A DNA stretch of 34,605 nt, taken from an uncultured bacterium. Its GTDB lineage: Bacteria; Bacillota; Clostridia; Lachnospirales; Lachnospiraceae. Location: positions 1-34,605 of the forward strand of contig CAJMON010000029.1 of NCBI GenBank assembly GCA_905214955.1. The letters are read 5' to 3'. The notes under the pieces were generated by a model. That model ran no database searches. It was not told the origin of the DNA and saw only the letters and a program-made list of their open reading frames with translations. Shown one piece after another: positions 16,201-23,986 of the stretch. The translations under genes and the position numbers were made by a program. The number at the start of each line of letters is the position of its first letter. Positions within the stretch are counted from its first letter, which is position 1.

Positions 16201-18524
16201 GACGGTACATAAGATTCCCAGTAAATCGGTTCCACACTTCCATCCGGAGCGATGATTTCATACTGGAATCCATTTCCAAGATCATCATTTGACGTACCTT
16301 CAATGGTATTCTTTCCGTCATCTGAATAAGTGAGATCCACTGCAAAATCTTCTGCGGAAATTCCGGAAATCTGTGCGTAAAAAGCACCTTCCAGTTTGGG
16401 TCGCACGGTGGCAGACGTTACTTCTTCCGAAGGCTGAATCGTGATATGGAACCCTTTTCCATAGCTGTCAGCCTGGAAATAAACCGTTTCTCCTTCTGTC
16501 AGGGAAATCCATTTATTTGTTTCAGAAGAATCCCAAATATCCAGACCGTCTCCTTCTGTATTTGTTGCGCAGATGTCTGCGTTGACACTGCAGATCAGGT
16601 CGTATCTTCCTGTCTTCTGGGGTGTAAAGTAAAAACGCACCGTTTCATCTGTCGACTGTTTGGTAAAGTAAGCCGTCACATTTTCTTTTACTTCTGTACC
16701 GGCCATTTCGGCTCTGCTATAAACTTTGAAAACGGAACTATTGGCAGAAACCGTATGTCCCCCATCTGTTTCGTAGGAAACAGATACCTGGTATTCTCCT
16801 GCCGGAAGTTCTTTCCATAAACCATAACGTTTGCTGCTGTCGTTCTGGTCTACAATCGTAAACGTAAAACAGTTTCCAAACTCGTCTTTTCCGTTCCACA
16901 CTTCATAGATGTCACTGTTTCCATCCTGATACTGGTAAGTCGCTTTCACCAGCAGATCGTCATAACCAAGCCATTCTCCCTCTACCAGAGACTGCTCTCT
17001 CTGAAAGCTGACATTAAGAGCCGTGATGTCCGGAACCAATTGGGCGGATGCTGTATTTTCTCCCCCGTAATTTCGATACATATAAATGTAAGTGTTGCCT
17101 GCTTCCAGCTTCCACTGGCTGCCGAAGCGGCTTTCCGGAGTGCCATTTTCCGACCACAGATCGCCCGTTGTCGTGTTTTCCTCGGTTTCATCATAATTGC
17201 TGATGTTATACCAGCCGCTCTGATCTGGAGTAAAGGTGGCAACGGTCATCGTATTTGCTGCGCATGTCAGTGCCTCTTCGATATCCCATACATTGCTGAT
17301 GGGGTGGAAATAAACTGCTCCGGTATCATACTCTCCTTTGTAAAAATCAAAATAGCAGACAGCTCCTGCCGGAAAATACCGGAGGGCAAATCTATTGTAT
17401 TGATCATCCATATAAAGAACATTCCTATTACCCCCCATGGTAATACCGTCATAAATCGATCCCGAGATATCTGCATACAAGCCACGCTGTGCGATCAGAT
17501 ACCAGCCTTCCATGTCTTCCGGAACCGTGTATTTCAGAAGCTTCTGATCTTCTGTAAATGTAATATTCTCTCCAGGAAGCCACTCTTGTGCATCATCCTC
17601 AACACTGTAAACTTCAAAGTCCACAGAACCTTTCAGATCAGCATCCTGGCTGCTGTACACATTCAGGGTATAGGTGCCTTTCTCCAGCTTGTCATCGATA
17701 CTCCAGGTTTCGCCAGTATCCTTTCTGGTAAGATTCCGCCAGAATTGGTTGCCGTATGGATCTTCCAGATACTGTTTTTCATCGCTCCCTTTAATATCAA
17801 TCTTTTCCCTCGTTCCATCGGCGTATTCTGCCCAGAGATCAAAGTGAATACCCTTTTCATTTTCTGCATACTTCAGATTATCCGTATCCAGAAGCTTTCC
17901 ACCTACAGGACCGGTGACGGAAATACCGCTTAAAACCGGGACTTCGCTCTTTGCATTCTCATTTTCGGTCTCCGCAGCTGCTGTTTCGGTCTCTGCAGCG
18001 GTTTCGATTTCTGTCTCGGTTTCTTCCGGTTTGACAGTTTCTGGTACTTCAGTTTCTGGTGCTGCCGTCTCCGGTACTTCTGTCTCAGGCGCTGTAGTTT
18101 CCGGCACTTCTGTTTCCGGTGCTGTCGTCTCAGGTACTGTCGTCTCAGGTGCTGTCGTCTCAGGTACTGTCGTCTCAGGTGTTGTCGTCTCAGGTACTGT
18201 CGTCTCAGGTACTGTCGTCTCAGGCATTTCCGTTTCCGGTGCTGTCGTCTCCACGGTAGTTTCCGGAATCTCTGTTTCCAGTACAGCAGTTTCGATTACC
18301 GCTGTCTCCAAAACAGCCGTTTCTTGTGCTTTGGTTTCCGGCGCTGTTGTTTCCAGTTCATCTGCTTCCGGTGCTGCTGTCTCTGCCAGGCTCACCGGCT
18401 CTTCTGCTTCCAAAGTCTCTGCTTCTGTCGAAACTTCTTCTGCGGAAACTCCCAGGAAACTGGTCTGCGGTACAGATGACATGCACAGAACTGCTGTCAT
18501 GAACATCGCAAGTTTTCTTTTCAT
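13248..18524 (-). CDS. Giant secreted multidomain protein (TEP-rich stalk, PPC-like, CxxC and Big2 repeats)
   Basis: A 1758-residue exported protein. Signal peptide: MKRKLAMFMTAVLCMSSVPQ, cleavage near GVSAEE. Residues about 28-200 are a Thr/Glu/Pro stalk of PETTV/PETTA units. Residues about 200-1400 hold repeated beta modules. Segments such as RFVPKQSGAYRV and FFTPEETGSYLF look like prepeptidase C-terminal (PPC)-type domains, alternating with Ig-like modules ending in VSYETDGG or TYTLNVYS-type strands. Next come five Cys repeats (CSICG, CGVCG, CTVCG, CSVCG, CSVCG), each preceded by TC-x-x-AGS or a variant, then two Lys-rich Big2-like domains to the C terminus. There is no LPxTG and no C-terminal anchor, so wall retention is probably by charge or through other proteins. 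Start: ATG 18522-18524 after GGGAGGAG. It has its own upstream region after the rplL terminator. No enzyme domain recognised. Confidence 0.92.
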   Translation of the reverse strand: MKRKLAMFMTAVLCMSSVPQTSFLGVSAEEVSTEAETLEAEEPVSLAETAAPEADELETTAPETKAQETAVLETAVIETAVLETEIPETTVETTAPETEMPETTVPETTVPETTTPETTVPETTAPETTVPETTAPETEVPETTAPETEVPETAAPETEVPETVKPEETETEIETAAETETAAAETENENAKSEVPVLSGISVTGPVGGKLLDTDNLKYAENEKGIHFDLWAEYADGTREKIDIKGSDEKQYLEDPYGNQFWRNLTRKDTGETWSIDDKLEKGTYTLNVYSSQDADLKGSVDFEVYSVEDDAQEWLPGENITFTEDQKLLKYTVPEDMEGWYLIAQRGLYADISGSIYDGITMGGNRNVLYMDDQYNRFALRYFPAGAVCYFDFYKGEYDTGAVYFHPISNVWDIEEALTCAANTMTVATFTPDQSGWYNISNYDETEENTTTGDLWSENGTPESRFGSQWKLEAGNTYIYMYRNYGGENTASAQLVPDITALNVSFQREQSLVEGEWLGYDDLLVKATYQYQDGNSDIYEVWNGKDEFGNCFTFTIVDQNDSSKRYGLWKELPAGEYQVSVSYETDGGHTVSANSSVFKVYSRAEMAGTEVKENVTAYFTKQSTDETVRFYFTPQKTGRYDLICSVNADICATNTEGDGLDIWDSSETNKWISLTEGETVYFQADSYGKGFHITIQPSEEVTSATVRPKLEGAFYAQISGISAEDFAVDLTYSDDGKNTIEGTSNDDLGNGFQYEIIAPDGSVEPIYWESYVPSVPGQYTVTATLNGRTLKAEYRFTVEEVDLSKLALVEENTKLNVASGRTLFRFVPKQSGAYRVTDGNFLYGDFYQKTENGWEKADKTKLVKGQEYALYLEQEYGNNESVTIVYQESKQDSTGNTLTLGQEYNLTMKESETRELFFTPEETGSYLFESFDWANEEPYLRIYQEDTLIRENSYSVRVSLEKGVTYRLTVGFNSEDEEELNFSVRVVKKEAAVLEDLELHNGWGNRYAYNEVYGIGGEEELGELLEELWLEKWYDSGDWDSERLSLIDMTKQPDGSYTFKDDDGAEYVLTMTATTVVNGTTTYEVVVSSGSLSAKAYIKVTAQGSVPTAVEGQESQISLAGGAEPGRKFWKFVPSETGYYDAAVTGSLGAPTQMVVLENNTSGYLEYKGVQGGWLMEQGTEYYIGVDYHTTQAGTAAVTVTRSDEKELADMELVSGPVYTLALDQAATPDGEGAVLNLIYADGTKRQVTYTGYDNKYGIWVNSCRVSDKKYRIAYILEDGDARYCVTTYVPYTSWESLPLLKEGVFEEKFAEKNAELGIESYETKGFRFQPSKDGEYNFLTERENLNDLEHFNILDSSRKQAPHHRDTGAWLLSKGETYYVVINARGTLKIGFQEAGTHVHQGVWQTVTEPTCGQNGLAVETCSICGEKLAENILNPTDEHTYTKTVVDKEATCTTAGSQHRECGVCGQQEAATVIPAKGHTFVTKVDKAATCGAAGSQHKECTVCGYKEAATAIPATNAHKYVTKIDKAATCGAAGSKHEECSVCGAKKAAVSIPATGAHKFGAYKTTVSATVMKTGTKERTCSVCGKKETLVIPKLKATIKVAKKSVTVKVGSSVQAPKVTFRTGDGIKSWKVKDSKIASVDKKGKITGKKAGKTTVTVTLKSGKTAKITVMVKKIATKKVTVDQRKVTLKKGKTCQLKVTVTPKNSQDKVTYKSSDSKIVSVSAKGKVTAKKKGKATITITSGKKKTTCKVTVK
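13750..14290 (-). repeat. CxxC-repeat block of the giant protein
   Basis: Five units of about 35-40 residues, each with an ATC-x-x-AGSQH-like entry, a CxVCG pair and an AATxIPA-x-x-H exit. The DNA is also repeated: CTTCCAGCAGCTCCGCAGG occurs identically near 13909 and 14029. The paired cysteines suggest metal binding or disulfides. Confidence 0.85.
18045..18380 (-). repeat. 15-bp tandem repeats encoding the PETTx stalk
   Basis: Units of 15 bases encode PETTV, PETTA or PETEV. Copies from about 18120 to 18225 are nearly identical (seven in a row), with more diverged copies on both sides. Changes in copy number would stay in frame and alter stalk length. Confidence 0.9.
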
Positions 18525-18599
18525 TTCTGCTCCTCCCTTATCTTTCCTTGTCTGCAAAACATATCTATCATTTGTTTTTCTACAGACCTCTTATTTTCT

Positions 18600-18628
18600 A
18601 CTCTAGCATACTTTCCAGTATATTTCCA
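18600..18628 (-). promoter_or_regulatory. Possible promoter of the secreted-protein operon
   Basis: TGGAAA (18623-18628), 17 bases and TAGAGT (18600-18605) on the minus strand, about 75 bases upstream of the giant gene. Both boxes are poor. Three GGAAA copies with 10-11 base spacing (18612-18637) overlap the -35 region, which suggests an activator site. Confidence 0.4.
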
Positions 18629-18675
18629 TACCTTTCCTGCAAACAAAATAAAACAGCACCAAAAATATTTTATAC

Positions 18676-18717
18676 AAAAAAATCCCCACAGACTTCCATT
18701 TTCGGAAATCTGCGGGG
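18676..18717 (-). terminator. Terminator of rplJL
   Basis: A 14-bp stem with two G-U pairs (18684-18697 with 18704-18717) is followed on the minus strand by a run of seven T (18676-18682), 40 bases after the rplL stop. It separates rplJL from the giant secreted-protein gene. Confidence 0.92.
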
Positions 18718-18756
18718 ACTGCAGCTCTCTTTGATAAAGTTTGCAAAGTGCAAAAA

Positions 18757-19128
18757 TTATTTCAGGGTAACTTTTGCGCCTTCAGCCTCAAGTTTGGTCT
18801 TCAGCTCATCAGCTTCTGCCTTGGAAGCGCCCTCTTTCAGGACCTTCGGAGCACCGTCAACTACTTCCTTAGCTTCTTTCAGGCCAAGTCCGGTAGCTTC
18901 ACGAACAACTTTGATAACTTTAACTTTGTTCGGGCCAACTTCGGTCAGCTCAACGTCGAACTCAGTCTTCTCCTCAGCTGCTTCAGCCGGGCCAGCTGCT
19001 GCTACAACAACGCCAGCTGCTGCGGATACACCGAACTCTTCCTCACATGCTTTTACTAACTCGTTCAGTTCCAGAACGGATAACTCTTTGATAGCTTCAA
19101 TAAACTCAGCGGTGGTTAACTTTGCCAT
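18757..19128 (-). CDS. rplL: 50S ribosomal protein L7/L12
   Basis: Stalk protein of the 50S subunit that recruits translation GTPases such as EF-G. It is 123 residues: an N-terminal dimerisation part (MAKLTTAEFIEAIKELSVLE), an Ala/Gly-rich hinge (about 35-50), and a C-terminal domain ending KLEAEGAKVTLK with the conserved KVIKVVREATGLGLKEAK helix. TAGGAGG lies upstream of the ATG. It follows rplJ by 118 bases and ends at a strong terminator, so transcription of rplJL is uncoupled from rpoBC here. Confidence 0.98.
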   Translation of the reverse strand: MAKLTTAEFIEAIKELSVLELNELVKACEEEFGVSAAAGVVVAAAGPAEAAEEKTEFDVELTEVGPNKVKVIKVVREATGLGLKEAKEVVDGAPKVLKEGASKAEADELKTKLEAEGAKVTLK

Positions 19129-19246
19129 TTTATTTTCCTCCTGTTATCTTTCTTGTTTTGTCGGATCATCGGATCCTTAATAAGATCATATTATGCAGCT
19201 CTATGCTGCCTTTCGAAGCCGAAGCTTCTTATTCTTAAGCCGAAAC

Positions 19247-19738
19247 TTAAGCTTCTGCTTTGCTCTCTGCGATCTGATTGAGCACGCGAGCCAGGTTTGC
19301 GATGGGAGACTGGATGCTTCCAAGCAGTTTGCCAAGAAGAACCTCTCTGGACGGAATAGATGCCAGTGCATTTACTCCTGCCTCATCGTAATAAGTACCT
19401 TCAACAACACCTGCTACCAGTTTCAGAGTCTTGACGTCTTTTGCATACTTAGCCAGGATTCTAGCCGGTGCAGTTGCATCGTCTTTGGAAATAGCAACTG
19501 CATTCGGTCCTTCCAGATGCTTGCACAGCGGTTCGCAGTCAGTTCCCTTGAATGCGAAATTCATCATTGTGTTTTTGTACACTTTGTAATGAACGCCAGC
19601 TTCTCTCATTTCCTTACGCAGAGCAGTGTCCTGTTCTACTGTGATTCCGCTGTAAGAAGCGATGATGACAGCCTGGGCATCTTTGATGCTTTCGCTGATC
19701 TCTTCTACAACCGGTTTTTTCAGTTCAACCTTTGCCAT
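19247..19738 (-). CDS. rplJ: 50S ribosomal protein L10
   Basis: Stalk base protein that binds 23S rRNA and carries L7/L12 dimers. It is 163 residues, starting MAKVELKKPVVEEISE, with the family segments YSGITVEQDTALRKEMREAG and VYKNTMM, and a C-terminal helix (SPIANLARVLNQIAESKAEA) for L12 binding. The ATG follows AAGGAGGTG. Upstream lie an L10-type leader, an attenuator hairpin and a dedicated promoter. A sugar operon ends only 30 bases before that promoter. Confidence 0.98.
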   Translation of the reverse strand: MAKVELKKPVVEEISESIKDAQAVIIASYSGITVEQDTALRKEMREAGVHYKVYKNTMMNFAFKGTDCEPLCKHLEGPNAVAISKDDATAPARILAKYAKDVKTLKLVAGVVEGTYYDEAGVNALASIPSREVLLGKLLGSIQSPIANLARVLNQIAESKAEA

Positions 19739-19767
19739 GAGTGGTACACCTCCTTATAGATTTGTAT

Positions 19768-19900
19768 ACCGCCAAAAAAATCCCCTCTGCAGGACAGAGA
19801 GGATTCACAAGTCATTCTGATTCGAATTAACTTTCCTCGGCAGGCGTTTTCTTCCTTATGCCTTTTCGGCACCTGCTGTCTTCGGCAGTTTTCCGAAAAA
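19768..19900 (-). ncRNA. L10 leader RNA (r-protein autoregulation)
   Basis: The transcript between the rplJ promoter and the gene is about 165 bases and highly structured. Visible pieces are CTGCCGAAGACAGCAGG, TGCCGAAAAGGCA and GCCTGCCGAGG, which can form nested helices, followed by the attenuator. Position and layout match the L10 leader described in Firmicutes, where the L10-L12 complex binds its own mRNA. I infer the family from context; exact helices were not computed. Confidence 0.75.
19774..19804 (-). terminator. Attenuator hairpin before rplJ
   Basis: On the minus strand ATCCTCTCTG pairs with CAGAGGGGAT (10 bp, one G-U) around a 5-base loop, followed by seven T, 35 bases upstream of the rplJ start. 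As an intrinsic terminator in front of the gene it fits L10-controlled transcription attenuation. Confidence 0.85.
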
Positions 19901-19901
19901 G

Positions 19902-19931
19902 ACTATAGCACATATTTCACACGTCTGTCAA
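19902..19931 (-). promoter_or_regulatory. Promoter of rplJL
   Basis: TTGACA (19926-19931), 18 bases and TATAGT (19902-19907) on the minus strand, just upstream of the L10 leader. The end of the GH95 gene lies only 30 bases upstream of the -35 box. Confidence 0.85.
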
Positions 19932-19961
19932 TAGATTTTTTTTATTTTTTTCATTTCAGAA

Positions 19962-22202
19962 TCACGGGATAATCACCTGATATTTCCTGTGCAGCGGATT
20001 TTCGATCTTCCAATCCTCCAGTACGCCATCTTTCCACTCCAGGTCTGCTGTAAAGCCGCCCCGCAGATGCACGCTGGTAAGTTTTCCGGTCTTCATAGAT
20101 GCAGGCAGGGCAGGGAGCAGACGGATCTCATATTCTGCGATCTTCTCATTTTCGTCTGTCAGCGGAGAAGACTGCACCAGGCACTCCAGCATCAGCGCCG
20201 GCATTCCGCCGCTGATATCGGCGTTGAAAATGGAGGGGCCAAAATCGTGGGAGGATGCATACGTCCGGTAATAGTTGTTATCCGCCATGCTGGTAATCAT
20301 GGTGTCTGCCATTTTGGCATCTCCTAAGTGGGCAGCAGCCATGCCTGCCTGTACCAGGCCGAAAGCCATGGTTCCCTGCTCTTTTTTCTTCCGCTCCATT
20401 TTGATTTCATAAGCCTTTTTGGCGGCTTCCAGAATCTCCGGCGTCTCTTTACGCGGAATATCATAATAGAACAGGTACAGGTGGGAAGAATGCCGGTGGT
20501 CATAATTGTCTTCCAGGCCGAAATCTGCCCATTCCTTTAAAGCGCCATCCTCATTGATGAGATAAGGCGGCATCTTATCCAGAATCTTCTGCCATTTTTC
20601 CACATTTTCCTCTTCCATTCCAAGGGTACGGCAGCCGGTGATCAAATTCCGGAACAACTCTGTTGCCACGGAAATATCCATAGTGGCATTGACACAGGCC
20701 GCGTTGTCACTGTTGGCCGGGGTATTTTCCGGAGAATAAGAAGGAGAAAATTTCCAGTGGCCAGTTTCATCTTCATACAGGTAATCTTCATAAAACAGAG
20801 CCGCTTCTTTCATAAAGGGTAGTGCCCGTTTTACAAAAAATTCATCATCCCCGGTGTACAGCCAGTAATCATAGTAAAAATGGGCCGTCCATGCAGCACC
20901 GGCTGTCCAGAATACCATGGGCCAGGTCTTATCAAAATGAAAATCAATGCCGCAGTCTGAGGTTCTGCTTGGCAGATGGATGCCCCGGCAGTGGTACAGC
21001 ACCTGGCTGTTTGTCCGGTAATCTTCCATCAGACTTTCTTCATAATTGAAGTAGCTGCGCATTCCCTCGAAATTTCCTGTTGGCAGCAGAGCCAAAATGG
21101 CTGTCTGAAGGTTTCCATTCTGGGTATAGTCGCTGCTCCAGGGCACATCGTAGGTGCCTGTCCAGATACCCTGCAGGTTTGGCGGAGTTTCGCCGCAGGC
21201 GGAAAAGATCTCATACCGTCCTGCCTGGAAAATGGCTTCCAGATGTTTGTTCTCCAGTTCCAGCTTCATGGTGTCATACTGCTTCTGGTGAATGACAGCA
21301 TGTTCTGTATACATCTGCTGATAGGAAGCCGCTGCGCCTTTTTCTGTTCCAAGCTTGAAGAGCCGCTTCTCTTCTGCCTTCCATTCCGCCTCTTCATAAG
21401 GCTGATTGGAAGGCTTCACAGAAGCCAGAAGCAGCACTTCCTGACAGCCTTTCAGATGAAGTCCTTCCTCTTTGACTTTCAAACGGCCGTCCATTGCTGC
21501 CACCGTGAGAACAATGCCATATCCTTTTGTCTTTCCACGGTACCTGCACAGATACCAAAGGCCGTTTTCACGTTCCTGTACCTTTCCCTGGAAGAAAGGC
21601 TCGCTGCCGTCCTCCGGGAACAGCTGGGTATTTACATGCATTCCATTCTTTTTGTAAGGTGTCCTGGATAGAGAAACCATATAATCTGCAGGACGCTCGC
21701 TGGTTAAAAGCACTGCCAGGCAGTTTTCTTTTCTGGACACCAGATACTTTCGCTCACAGATTCCGGCTTCTGCCTGAAAACGGACCCTTCCTTCTCCCGT
21801 TTCAAAAGACAGGCTCCGCTCAAATCCTCTGTAGCATCCAGCTCCTTTAGTGACAATGTGGATGTCTCCTGCCGGAAAAAACGGATTTGTCCAGATTTTT
21901 TCTTCCAGTCCTTCCTGTTTCCGGTACATATCAAAAATCAGATCCGTGGCTTCTTTGTATTTCCGTTCATCCAGAAGCCCCCTAATTCCCAGTAAACAGT
22001 CTCCCATGGGAATGGGCTTTAAACCCTCCCGTACTGGAGCATACAGGTGTTCCTGAGTCAGGGTGATGGTTTCAAATTCTCCATCTCCCCAGGCATCTGC
22101 TCCCATGTTGCCGTTTCCAAGGAGAATGCCATCCTCCCAGGAAGAGGCCGGATAGGGAAGTTTCCAGCCTTTTCCATTCTGTACAATCAGATTTCTTACC
22201 AT
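19962..22202 (-). CDS. GH95-family glycoside hydrolase (alpha-L-fucosidase-like)
   Basis: A 746-residue cytosolic-looking enzyme with no signal peptide. The N-terminal part (PYPASSWEDGILLGNGNMGA, about 17-36) is the GH95 N-terminal beta domain, and the rest is the (alpha/alpha)6 barrel. Landmarks are NLQGIWTG, N362 and N364 in YTQNGNLQ, the acid E492 in SPSYSPEN, HRHSSHLY, and D662 in FNADISGG. In B. bifidum AfcA the matching catalytic residues are N421, N423, E566 and D766, so all four positions appear retained. Two neighbourhoods differ from the common family pattern (NxNxxMNYWP and IDGNFG), so the substrate may not be a plain alpha-1,2-fucoside; alpha-L-galactoside is an alternative known in GH95. 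It starts 4 bases after a sugar permease gene, which implies cytosolic processing of an imported oligosaccharide. Confidence 0.85.
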   Translation of the reverse strand: MVRNLIVQNGKGWKLPYPASSWEDGILLGNGNMGADAWGDGEFETITLTQEHLYAPVREGLKPIPMGDCLLGIRGLLDERKYKEATDLIFDMYRKQEGLEEKIWTNPFFPAGDIHIVTKGAGCYRGFERSLSFETGEGRVRFQAEAGICERKYLVSRKENCLAVLLTSERPADYMVSLSRTPYKKNGMHVNTQLFPEDGSEPFFQGKVQERENGLWYLCRYRGKTKGYGIVLTVAAMDGRLKVKEEGLHLKGCQEVLLLASVKPSNQPYEEAEWKAEEKRLFKLGTEKGAAASYQQMYTEHAVIHQKQYDTMKLELENKHLEAIFQAGRYEIFSACGETPPNLQGIWTGTYDVPWSSDYTQNGNLQTAILALLPTGNFEGMRSYFNYEESLMEDYRTNSQVLYHCRGIHLPSRTSDCGIDFHFDKTWPMVFWTAGAAWTAHFYYDYWLYTGDDEFFVKRALPFMKEAALFYEDYLYEDETGHWKFSPSYSPENTPANSDNAACVNATMDISVATELFRNLITGCRTLGMEEENVEKWQKILDKMPPYLINEDGALKEWADFGLEDNYDHRHSSHLYLFYYDIPRKETPEILEAAKKAYEIKMERKKKEQGTMAFGLVQAGMAAAHLGDAKMADTMITSMADNNYYRTYASSHDFGPSIFNADISGGMPALMLECLVQSSPLTDENEKIAEYEIRLLPALPASMKTGKLTSVHLRGGFTADLEWKDGVLEDWKIENPLHRKYQVIIP

Positions 22203-22206
22203 GCCG

Positions 22207-23049
22207 TCATCCTTTCAGTCCGCTTGTAGAAATACCTTCCACGAAATATTTCTGACCAAGGAAAAACAGGATGATCAGAGGCAGTACAGATAAGAATGCC
22301 ATTGCCATCAGCTGGTTCCACTGCACATTTGCTTCGGAATCAATGGCGGTACGAAGAGCCAGAGAAATGGGATATTTCTCAACGCTGTTGATGAAAATCA
22401 GCGGGTTCATAAAGTCGTTGTAGGTCCACATAAACTGGAACAGTCCTGCAGAAAACAGGGAGGGTTTTAACAGTGGCAGTAAAATGTGGGTAAAACACTG
22501 GAAGGTGCCGCATCCGTCAATGTAGGCGGATTCATCCAGCTCGCGGGGCAGTCCCCGCAGAAACTGGATCAGCATGTAAATAAAGAATGGATAACATGCC
22601 AGGATCGCCGGTGCATAGAACGGCATATAACTGTTTAACCAGCCCAGTTTGCTGAACATCATGTATCTTGGAATGATGATAACGGTATTTGGCAACATCA
22701 GGGTACCGATCAAAATGGCAAACAGCAGTTTCTTAAACGGAAAACGAAATCTTGCAAATCCATAGGCCACAATACTGCAGGAAATCAGGGTGAAGGCCGT
22801 TACCGGAATCACAATGGCAAAGGTATTCAGGAAATACTTGGTATAGCTGTATTTTCCAATGCCCTTCCAGCCCTTGATGTAGGCATCAAAACTGAAAGAA
22901 TTGGGCAGAAGTTTTAGAGTTCCGAAAATTTCACTGTTATCCTTAAAGGTTGCAAAAAACATCCAGACCAGAGGATACATCATCACAATGCCTACCAGGC
23001 AGATCATAACATAAAGCAGAATTTTATTAATTTTCTTTTTCTTACGCAT
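22207..23049 (-). CDS. Carbohydrate ABC transporter permease (CUT1, MalG type)
   Basis: Inner permease subunit, 280 residues, about six transmembrane helices (first at about 10-32). The EAA loop for the ATPase contact is visible as ELDESAYIDGCGTFQCF near residue 180, and the end is YFVEGISTSGLKG, typical of MalG-like subunits. GGAGG precedes the ATG. It starts 13 bases after the partner permease and is followed 4 bases later by the GH95 gene. No ATP-binding subunit is encoded nearby; many Firmicutes CUT1 systems share one MsmX-type ATPase encoded elsewhere. Confidence 0.95.
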   Translation of the reverse strand: MRKKKKINKILLYVMICLVGIVMMYPLVWMFFATFKDNSEIFGTLKLLPNSFSFDAYIKGWKGIGKYSYTKYFLNTFAIVIPVTAFTLISCSIVAYGFARFRFPFKKLLFAILIGTLMLPNTVIIIPRYMMFSKLGWLNSYMPFYAPAILACYPFFIYMLIQFLRGLPRELDESAYIDGCGTFQCFTHILLPLLKPSLFSAGLFQFMWTYNDFMNPLIFINSVEKYPISLALRTAIDSEANVQWNQLMAMAFLSVLPLIILFFLGQKYFVEGISTSGLKG

Positions 23050-23062
23050 CGCTTGCTACCTC

Positions 23063-23980
23063 CTAAAAATCTCCGCCGTCTTCGTAGTAAATTTTTCCAG
23101 AGGAAAAACGGAACAGCAGCAGGGTTACCACCATAACCATCGCAAAGATCACCCAGGATGTTGCGCAGGCATATCCCATCTTATAATATCCAAACGCATC
23201 CGTGTAAAGCTTCATGCCCAGCACGTAGGTTGCTTTGTTCGGGCCTCCTCCTGTGACAACGAAAGCGGAGGTGAAGTTCTGCAGTGCGGTGATGGTCTGC
23301 ATGATCAGGTTGAAGAAGATAATGGGTGTAATCTGGGGCAGAGTGATGGAAAAGAATTTTTTCACCGATCCTGCACCATCCAGAGAAGCTGCTTCGTAAA
23401 GGGACGCAGGTACCTGCTTTAAGGCTGCCAGGAACATAACCATGGAAGAACCAAACTGCCAGATCTCCAGCATACAGATGGTTACCACAGCGCTCTTTCC
23501 ATTTCCAAGCCACTGTACGGTAGGCAGATGGATAGAAGAAAGAATGTTGTTGATGGCTCCGTCACTCATAAACAGGATCTTCCACAGAATTGCCACGGCC
23601 ACGCTGCCTCCGAACAGGGAGGGCAGATAATAAATGGTACGAATGGCTCCAATGCCCTTCACGTTCCGATTCAGCAGAGTTGCAATAAACAATGCCATAG
23701 TCAGCTTTCCGGGAACTGTGATCACCGTATAGAGTAACGTTACTTTTAAGGACCCCCAGAATTCCGGATCCAGTTTGAACAGACGGATATAGTTTTTCAG
23801 CCCTACAAAAGATGGCTCATTGAAAAATTTGTAATCCGTAAAGGAATAAATAAATGAACTTACAAACGGATAAAGCTGAAGCAGTAAAAATCCCAGAAGC
23901 CACGGTGCAATATACACCAGGCCCATGTAATCTCTTTTCCGGTATTTCTTGATTTTTCGTTTCTGCATGATCTGCACCAT
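23063..23980 (-). CDS. Carbohydrate ABC transporter permease (CUT1, MalF type)
   Basis: Inner permease subunit, up to 305 residues, six predicted helices (first at about 20-45: LVYIAPWLLGFLLLQLYPF). The EAA loop reads EAASLDGAGSVKKFFSITLP. The start is uncertain: ATG 23978-23980 has no clear Shine-Dalgarno, and a second ATG at 23966-23968 (MQKRKIKK) has only GGTG upstream. An in-frame TGA two codons before the first ATG rules out a longer protein. A cre-like operator ends 6 bases before the first ATG. It follows the binding-protein gene by 117 bases with a hairpin between. Confidence 0.93.
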   Translation of the reverse strand: MVQIMQKRKIKKYRKRDYMGLVYIAPWLLGFLLLQLYPFVSSFIYSFTDYKFFNEPSFVGLKNYIRLFKLDPEFWGSLKVTLLYTVITVPGKLTMALFIATLLNRNVKGIGAIRTIYYLPSLFGGSVAVAILWKILFMSDGAINNILSSIHLPTVQWLGNGKSAVVTICMLEIWQFGSSMVMFLAALKQVPASLYEAASLDGAGSVKKFFSITLPQITPIIFFNLIMQTITALQNFTSAFVVTGGGPNKATYVLGMKLYTDAFGYYKMGYACATSWVIFAMVMVVTLLLFRFSSGKIYYEDGGDF

Positions 23981-23986
23981 GTCTCA

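Noticed and set aside
18120..18225. Regular short repeats that could suggest a CRISPR array
   Set aside because: The 15-base units are contiguous with no spacers and are in frame with a protein repeat.
17914..18606. Ser/Val/Gly-rich + strand open frame of 230 codons
   Set aside because: Mirror image of the PETTx repeats of the giant protein; the minus strand has a signal peptide and ribosome binding site.
19195..19262. Palindromic AAGCTT/CTTAAG stretch between rplJ and rplL
   Set aside because: The arms pair imperfectly, and there is no T run; it may be an RNA processing site but nothing supports a specific call.
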